A stretch of DNA of 64,000 bases. Origin: Aquatica leii. Taxonomy: Eukaryota; Arthropoda; Insecta; Coleoptera; Lampyridae. The stretch covers positions 58,084,487 to 58,148,486 of the forward strand of contig CM069433.1 in the NCBI GenBank assembly GCA_035610365.1, in the 5' to 3' direction. This document shows positions 57,358 to 64,000 of this stretch, piece by piece; position 1 is the first letter of the stretch, and every line of letters starts with the position of its first letter. Both the position numbers and the translations under genes were made by a program. The notes beneath the pieces were generated by a model. It worked only from the letters and a program-made list of their open reading frames with translations, had not been told where the DNA came from and did not search any database.

Positions 57358-59441
57358 CTAATTTAACATAAATCGTAACATATTTATATTAATACTAATT
57401 TTTGCATAAAAGTTATTCTTAAGATAATCACTCAGATTCCTTTTCAATTTATAAATATTTTTCTCGTGCTTAATTTCATCTGGTAAGTCATTATATAATT
57501 TCAGACCTTTGTACATAAGAGAATTTTGTGACTTTGATTTTGAAAATTTTGGCAATCTGAAATCACATCGACTTCTCGTGTTATATGAATGTATTTCATA
57601 GTTACGTATCACTAATTTTGACATGTAGTTTGGAAGCAAATCATTAATTATTTTGTATACCAACATTAATGAATTGAAATATATCCGCTGTTTCACACTT
57701 AACCATTGTAAACAATCTAACATTACTGTGATTTTGGTATATTTTGAACAATGTAATATAATCCGCATAGCTCTATTTTGTTGTTTCTGTAACCGTTTTA
57801 AGTCGACTTCGTAACACATTAAAAATATACTACTGCAAAAATCAAAATATGGTGCAATAATTCTTTTATATATAGTAATTCTTGCATTAATCGTCAATTT
57901 ATTAGATATTCTTCCTAATAGGCTAATCTTATTTGCTACTTTTTTTATTACATAATTTACGTGGCTTCTAAAATTTAGATTCTGATCAATCACAATTCCT
58001 AAATATTTAATTTGTTCAACCTGTTCTAATTCTATATTTTCAATTTTTATTTTTGTTGTGTCAACATTAATATTTGATATTACCATTGTCTTACTTTTCA
58101 GCACATTTAATTTTAATTTGTTTGTTTGTAACCAATTTGCAATAATTTCTAATTCTGAGTTTAGCTTTATAATAGCTGAATGTACATCTTATCAGTAATT
58201 GATACCAGGTATCGTCTCCAAACAAATTAATATTACAGCACTTTAGATTAAGTTCTAAATCATTAATATAAATTAAGAAAAGCAATGGCCCTAAGACTAA
58301 TCCTTGAGGTACATCTAAATTATTCTGAATTGGAATAGATTCGTAATTTTGGTACGTAGTGGTCTGAGTACAAGATTCCAAGTAAGTTTCGAACTATTGA
58401 CGTTCGGTGCTTCTTATTCCATATTGGTAAAGTTTATTTATAAGTCTTTCTCTGTCGATAGTTTCAAAAGCTCTTTTATAGTCTAAAAACACTGCTACTA
58501 CACTATTACCCACGTCGATTTTGCATTTCGATTTTGTCAGCACGAGATTTAATGCTGTTTCACAGGAGTGTTTACTTTGAAAACCCGATTGATTTTCACT
58601 AATTATATTATTTTGTTCCAGAACGCACTGTAATTGTTCCTTAACAACTAATTCTAGTATTTGTTCGTACACTGGTAATATATTGATAGGTCGAAATTCT
58701 TCGCATCTTTTTGTATTTTTAACTTTAGGCGTTGGTATGATTTTTGATTGCTTCCAACAATAAGGAAATTTTCCACTTATTAATGATTTCTTTATTAGGT
58801 CTACCATTGCATTACCAATTTCTGGCAATGCATCTGTAATAACTTGTTTTGTAATGTGATCCGTTCCTCCTTTTCTCTTAATATTACTTATGATTTTCTT
58901 CAGATCCGATAAATTAATTTGCTTAAATTTGAAATTAATGATTAGGTTTAATATTGTGGCGTCTTTGAACTTTGCTGGTGGCTGGATTATACTATTATTT
59001 ATTTGCATAATGCTGCTTACAAAATATTTGTTAAATTTATTTGATATTTCTTCTAAGTTATCAATTTCTACTTCGTCAAATATTATATTTTTTGGTTCAT
59101 TTTTTTCCATTGATTAAATGTTTAATGATTCTCCACATATTTTGAGGTTGTCCGCTATTTTGCTGTATTTTATTTACGTAATATTTATTTTTGCTTATCT
59201 TAATTTTGTTACTAAAATTATTTCTTGTGTTTTTGTAAAGCATCCAGTCATTTTCATTTCCCGTTAATTTAGCAATTTTATAAAGCCTGTCCCTTTCGTT
59301 TTGGAGATTACGTAAGTCCATTGTAAACCAAGTGTTATTCGTTCGTGTTTTTATAGTTTTCTTTATAATTAGGTCATTTACTGCATAACAAAGCGTTTGA
59401 ACTATGTCATTTGCTATTTGATCCATCTGTCGATTTTGCAT
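57358..59441 (-). pseudogene. LINE ORF2, reverse transcriptase part
   Basis: Frames 59441-59097, 59110-58394, 58381-58091 and 58104-57358 together give an RT of the Jockey/CR1 type. The segments are: linker (NTWFTMDLRNLQNERDRLYK); RT fingers (YCWKQSKIIPTPKVKN, FRPINILPVYEQILE); the first catalytic Asp in VAVFLDYKRAFETIDRERL; VPQGLVLGPLLFLIYINDL; and the catalytic box NLFGDDT, where the usual Ala before DD is Gly. The thumb and C-terminus have QIKYLGIVIDQNLNFRSHV and RLQKQQNRAMRIIL. Breaks occur near 59100, 58390 and 58095. The two catalytic Asp are retained, but the frames are split. Confidence 0.85.
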
Positions 59442-59458
59442 ATTCCAATTGTGATGGC

Positions 59459-60170
59459 TCAGTACATTAAGTAGGTTTTGTTTTGAATATTTTTATAGCA
59501 ATTTATTGTTTTTATTTTGTAATCCATCTTATTATGCAATGTACCTAAATTTATTTCTATTATATCATGGTCAGTTATTTTTGGTTCATTTAATACAACA
59601 GATCTTAATTCATTTACATTTGTAATTACTAGGTCAACTATTGTACGGCTATTTTCTGTTGTACGCGTAAATTCGTCTACAATTTGTTTCATCCCTAAGC
59701 TTCTAATAACTTGTGTTAATTTCGACCCATAAAAACTTTGTTTGGATACATCTATGTTAAAATCCCCTATAATTATATGTCGACTGTTATCCGGAATTGT
59801 ATCTTCACACCACTTTTCAAAATGTTCTATAAAAGTAGCATTACTTGCACTTGGCGAGTGATACACCACTGTATAGTATCCTGTTTGAAATCCTCCTATT
59901 ATTTTGATACATATTAACCAATAGTTATTTTCTAATGCAAAATTAGAAATTACAGTATATCGGATTTTTTTGCTTATAACTATTACAACCCCTCCAGTTC
60001 TTCTCGTTTGTGAATTACACCGAATTAATACATATTCTGAAAAATTAATTTTACAGTTTTGTATGTCTTCAGTTTGGTTTCCTATCTTGAATTAAGATTT
60101 CTAGTTCATGGAAATTTTTTAGCATGATTTGTGCATTCAAATATAATATGTTCGCACCTTGTTTACTTAT
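59459..60170 (-). pseudogene. LINE ORF2, apurinic-type endonuclease part
   Basis: The open part 59869-59459 has VYHSPSASN, IIIGDFNID, SRTIVDLVIT and ITDHDIIEI. These are the later conserved blocks of LINE endonucleases, with the Asp-Phe-Asn and Asp-His catalytic pairs. The N-terminal blocks (about 60170-59880) are readable only across frameshifts, beginning with NILYLNAQIM. A stop at 59459 separates it from the linker and RT. Confidence 0.8.
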
Positions 60171-60171
60171 T

Positions 60172-61250
60172 CTAAAAACTCTTCTCTTTTTCTATTTCCA
60201 TTCTTTGTTTAAATACAGCACATTCTTGACTCCAGACAGGATGGTTAATGTCCACTTTCATTTTTAATTTTTTGGTCATTTGAATACAATTCGAACATTT
60301 CTTATTTTCTTCTCCATCAACAGTACATTCTTGCAACTTATGTAAACCAGCAAATTTTGGACACCCTTTTTGTGCTTTACACTCCGAGGCTTTATAGTTA
60401 AATCCATTACAACGATAGCATCTTCTGATTTCAATATCATTATAGACTATGCATCTATCCCAACCTACGTTTATCTTTTCTTCTTTCATTATAGCCCGAT
60501 ACGTGTATGCATTTACTTCCGCATAAGCTATATAACTTTTCCGATTTCTACCTTCTTTTGTGTGTACAATCTTTAAAGACGATTTCTCTGAATTTATATG
60601 ACTGTTCTGCATTTTAATTTTTTCCTTGGCAACTTTTTCTTTGGCAATTGTATTTTGTAGGATTCTCCCATCTTAGTTTCCGCTTTCTCTTTTAACTTAC
60701 ATACATCATCCTTATTTTTACATTCAATAAGTATACCACCATTACTTACCGGTCGTATTCCGGTTATATTCATATCCGTAGGGTCAATACATTTCTTAAT
60801 GTCATTCTTTGTATCCACACTTTTCTGTTCTACGTTTTTCGGTTTTATTATTATAGCTGGTTCATGTTTCTTTAATTTCAATTTATCGGCATATGTTGGT
60901 TGTGACCGTTCTTCAATTATTTCAGTTATGTCACTTTTTATTTTATCTTGATTTACTATGAGTTGTTGATTAACATTATCAATCTTTTCATTCTGCTTAT
61001 GGACACCATCCTTCAGTTGTTTTAATGCTTTCATACCATCCAAGATTATTGCCATGTAACTTTTTCTATCTACACAGTGTTCACAAAACCAACCAAAATT
61101 ACGTTTAGCCATCAACAGACCGTATTCGTCGGTAGTAATGTTCCCACATTTGTAGTGATACATCCTATCACAAACCCCTGCACAACAAACAATTTTATCA
61201 CTTTTAACTAAGTCCGCATTACATTTTGCACAGCTTGCTGCTTTAGACAT
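60172..61250 (-). pseudogene. LINE ORF1 with PHD-like finger and CCHC knuckles (frameshifted)
   Basis: The frame 61250-60594 starts MSKAASCAKCNADLVKSDKI and has a C4HC3 PHD-like finger (residues about 7-59, through MYHYKCGNI and WFCEHC). A coiled coil follows (KQNEKIDNVNQQLIVNQDKI). A frameshift at an A-rich tract near 60610 leads into the frame 60612-60172. This has a probable RNA-binding fold and gag-like knuckles that have lost ligands: CYRCNGFNYKASEC has Tyr for His, and CPKFAGLHKLQEC has Phe for Cys. ORF1 proteins of CR1-like LINEs bind element RNA; the PHD-like finger is typical of that group. The start is taken at the Met before the first Cys pair. Confidence 0.8.
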
Positions 61251-61378
61251 TTTTATAGTTTATTCTAGTAATGCCCTTTAGGGCTTTACCAGTTTTAATT
61301 AATTTTTCAACTTAATTTAATCACTACTTTCCGAGCACACATAAACACGTCCGCTCTCCGCGCGAGTTCGAAACATAA

Positions 61379-61795
61379 TGTAACCGAAGTTGCCAACGTT
61401 TTGCCCACTGTTGTAAGGGGCTTCATTGAAGCGTGAGAGAAATCGAAGCAAACAAAATCTAACTAAAAAAACAAGCTAGATTCTAAACTCTATAGAAGTG
61501 ACTTAAGAAGAAATAGTCTTTGTATTAAGTTTAGTTTAGAATCTGGCTTGATTCACAAGTTGATTACCTAACTCTGTAGTGGTTCTTTGTTAGATTTTTC
61601 TTTGTTTTTTCAAGTTTATCGTTTTCTTTCTTACTTTTTCAGAGTTTAGAATCTGGCTTGGTTCACAAGTTGATTACCTAACTTTTGAAAAATTCTTAGT
61701 TGGATTTTGATTGCTTGTTTGAATTCTTAAATTTCTCTCACGCCCTGATCAAGCCCCTCACGAAAGTGGGCAAAACGTTGGCAATTTTGGTTACA
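61379..61795. mobile_element. MITE with about 67-base terminal inverted repeats
   Basis: 417 bases. The ends TGTAACCGAAGTTGCCAACG and CGTTGGCAATTTTGGTTACA are inverted copies that continue through GTTTTGCCCAC, AAGGGGCTT and GTGAGAGAAAT for about 67 bases (61379-61445 and 61729-61795). Inside, TTTAGAATCTGGCTTG-TTCACAAGTTGATTACC occurs twice as a direct repeat (about 61540-61578 and 61644-61682), and GCTAGATTCTAAACTC is an inverted partial copy. No ORF. I see no convincing target duplication. Confidence 0.85.
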
Positions 61796-62321
61796 CGATC
61801 CAAACACGAAAAGCGTTTTCAATTTAATAAATAATTTATTACAAACAGTGAATTTAGTAAATTATCTTAAACAACTATTGTTCCAATAATTAATTCAAAT
61901 GCTCTTTTATATAGCTTTTTGTTACTGATAATTAACATTTCGTTTTAAATATTATATGAAAGTTTAAGAACGTGGTGAATGTGAGTAGATAAAACGCCGT
62001 ACTTTAAATTCAAATTTTGAAGAATCACGAGCATTATAATACGCAAAAGTTATATGGTGAGGAAGATAAGCACCACGAAATTCTGACAGAAAAGATTAAT
62101 AAATAAAATAAATTAAAAGTACAAAAATAAATAAGCACCAGTGTGTGGATATACAGCACAAATAAAGACTAATAACAACCAATAACTATCTTTAAATGTC
62201 ATATAGTACAATTAATGAACTAAAATTGAAGTGTAATAGAAAATAAGCTGTATTCTAATTGTACTGCGGATAGAGGGTAAATACCTGGTCAGACTGGAAG
62301 GGGTGTACTAAGGAAATAGAT
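61796..62321. other. Noncoding, possible 5' region of the following LINE
   Basis: AT-rich. Near 62265-62320 the sequence becomes purine-rich and less AT-biased (GCGGATAGAGGG, CTGGTCAGACTGG), which may be LINE 5' untranslated sequence. No gene is supported. Confidence 0.4.
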
Positions 62322-64000
62322 TTGACGATAGATAAGGGCAAGACTTCCGACCAGAGTCTGTGTTTAACGCAATCTTCAACAGAATTCAAAATGGACTATA
62401 TGGAGAAAATAGAGAGTATGTTCAAACAAATAGGTGAAAAGATGAAGCAACTAAATGAGAAAATGGACGCTGTAGTGATGGAATTGAATGAGATGAAAGA
62501 AAAAAATACAAAATTTAAAGAACAATTAAAAAAGGAAGAAGAGTACAGTAATTGTCTTAGGAAACCTAAATGGGAGAGTAGGGTTATTGCCAAGCAAGAA
62601 AAACAAACCGAAAATAGTAATGGCTCACGAATAATTGATGTTTGCATACTAACAATCTACTATTAATAAACATTTTCTGCCAACACAAGAATATCCACAA
62701 GTTTAGTAGAGTCGCTCAAACAAAAAATAAAAGTTTGATACCAATATTATATAACGATAAACAGAGAAATGAGACAAAAAATATCGGATGTCAGAGTCAA
62801 AAAGGGAGCTGAGATGTACAGCGCATATTTCCTGCTTATGGGCACAACAAAAATAGTAGACAAGAAAGTGAAAAATAAAGACAAAACAAGTACAAAAACA
62901 ACAACAGGAACTAAAATACCAATTACAAATTGAAGGAAAACTCAGAAAGAAAGCATAAAAAGACTTGAAACATGCAGTTACTACGAAAGAAGTAGAATTA
63001 CAACAAAATTAGTTTACATTTAAAAGTATACACTCTTGAATACAGTCAAGAAAATATAAACAGACGCACGGATGGAACAGTGAAATCAAAAATAAAGTTA
63101 AAATAAAAAAGCAAAAGCAGAAAGCGTACCTGAATTCTAAAGATGCAGAAAAATTCGAAGAATAAAATCTACAGAGAACAAGAGTAAACGATCTAGTAAT
63201 GGAAGCAAAGCAATTAACATGGGAAGAATTTGGAACAAAAATGGAAAAAGTTAGCAAAGATAACACTTTTCTACAAAACGCTGAAAAATCTAAGAAACTA
63301 AAAATCATACCAAACTGCAAAACAAATTAATGGTCCAGGAGGTAATGTGTTGGTGGACAAAAATGATGTAATATAAACATAGAAATCAACTTTAAAAACC
63401 TGCTAACTACAAGCGAAAGCGCTGAAAAAAATGACAATGTCGACCAAATGGAAATAAAAACAAACAAATCCCAAATAAACAAAAAAGAGGCCAAAGAAGC
63501 AATAGCAACACTAAAAAGCGGAAATGACACAACGCATGACAAGATATCAGAAATGTTAAAAAACATAGTGAAAAAAAATGAAGACGTTTTAAAGCTTATA
63601 TGTAATAAAGCGTGGCGAAAAAGGAAAGTGCTGAAAGACTAGGAAGTAAAAATAATCTTGCCAATCTTCAAGAAATGGGATATACGGGACTGCAAAGATT
63701 ACCGCAAAATAACCGTGCTTAGCGTAACTTTGAAGGTTTACGAAGGGATTCTTGAAGAACGACTAATAAAAAAAGTGGAGAGGAAACGCAGAGTGGTTTC
63801 AAAAAGGGTCGAAGTATTAATTATCATATTTTCACAATTACACAAACCATAGCAAAACTTAACAAAACAGATACACAAATGCTGCAAGTCTACATAGAGC
63901 TAGAAAAAGTCTTTCATAGTATATTAAGGAGAACAATATCATCCGCTCTGACGAACAGAAGAGTACCAAGATCTTTAATAAAATCAATAATAAGTCTACA
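62322..64000 (+). mobile_element. LINE on plus strand, decayed, cut by window end
   Basis: The 114-codon frame from 62322 encodes a Lys/Glu-rich coiled coil (MDYMEKIESMFKQIGEKMKQ), like a LINE ORF1 or a leader. From about 62770 a frame reads MRQKISDVRVKKGAEMYSAY and FLLMGTTKIV. This is the end of an AP-type endonuclease in which the usual S-D-H has become S-A-Y. Linker sequence with WEEFGTKMEKVSKDN follows near 63215. RT blocks are NKKEAKEAIATLKSGNDTTH (63475), DKISEMLKN, LPIFKKWDIRDCKDYRKITV (63658 onward), KGRSINYHIFTITQTIAK (about 63805) and the start of the catalytic LExxFxxI palm segment (about 63898). The style resembles RTE-like or related LINE clades; the clade is not certain. The remainder lies beyond the window. 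Confidence 0.75.

Larger units (their letters stand above)
57313..61378 (-). mobile_element. CR1/Jockey-type LINE, nearly complete, inactive
   Basis: A minus-strand non-LTR retrotransposon with both ORFs recognisable over about 4 kb: ORF1 (61250-60172), then the endonuclease and RT of ORF2 (about 60170-57358). The 3' end carries a short tetranucleotide array (TTAC/CTTA repeats at 57318-57340) rather than poly(A), as in CR1-like elements. The 5' end abuts the inverted-repeat MITE at 61379. Disablements are few for this window: one or two frameshifts in ORF1, and several in ORF2. It is therefore among the younger insertions here. Confidence 0.85.

Noticed and set aside
63009..63566. Two minus-strand ORFs of 103 and 79 codons
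   Set aside because: Antisense shadows of the LINE linker and RT; composition mirrors the Lys/Glu-rich plus strand.
1..64000. CRISPR arrays, bacterial operons, rRNA and tRNA genes
   Set aside because: The sequence is eukaryotic, with spliced exons and retrotransposons; no regular short-repeat arrays or recognisable RNA genes were found by eye.

Overview
This is AT-rich eukaryotic DNA, almost certainly from an insect or close arthropod. The only clear host gene is a set of three exons on the minus strand. They encode part of an immunoglobulin-superfamily surface protein of the DIP/lachesin type (Dpr-interacting proteins). Two exons (31718-31590 and 31537-31400) are separated by a 52-base intron. 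The third (6536-6387) lies beyond an intron of about 24.9 kb. All splice sites are GT-AG and the codon phases agree. The first Ig domain, the start of the second and the C-terminus are not in view.

Most of the rest is transposable-element material. Left part: a probable Penelope-like tail (2580), a LINE RT scrap (4690), a fold-back repeat (9396), a long palindrome (16798) and a Bel/Pao integrase relic on the minus strand (16985-18560). At 20433-25046 there is a Gypsy LTR retrotransposon with ATAT target duplications. It has lost protease, RT and RNase H, but keeps gag N-terminus, integrase and an intact 199-codon ORF in the env position. That ORF encodes a TARG1/OARD1-type macrodomain plus a CCCH-like finger. 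A TTAA-flanked, piggyBac-like non-autonomous element sits inside its 3' LTR. Next come a Bel/Pao gag-protease relic (25431-27340) and a related Gypsy copy on the minus strand (gag 28060-28898, LTR about 30270-30716), broken up by nested inverted-repeat elements.

Right part: a pogo/Tigger-like transposase relic (34256-36545), a Tc1/mariner-like relic (37090-37790), and an 8.7 kb structure (41595-50311) bounded by inverted repeats of about 1.88 kb. The 8.7 kb structure encloses a decayed, scrambled transposase, further copies of its own arm sequence and a hAT-like MITE with a perfect 8-base target duplication. It is followed by a decayed Gypsy-type element (about 50771-55842), a nearly complete CR1/Jockey-type LINE on the minus strand (57313-61378), an inverted-repeat MITE (61379-61795), and another LINE on the plus strand that runs off the window end.

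The layout is that of a large neuronal-adhesion gene intron and its flanks acting as a sink for successive transposon insertions. The nesting orders them in time: the TTAA element is younger than the Gypsy LTR it interrupts, and the hAT MITE is younger than the long-inverted-repeat element around it. The most interesting object is the retrotransposon-borne ADP-ribose macrodomain; the second is the long-inverted-repeat transposon. No rRNA, tRNA or CRISPR was seen.
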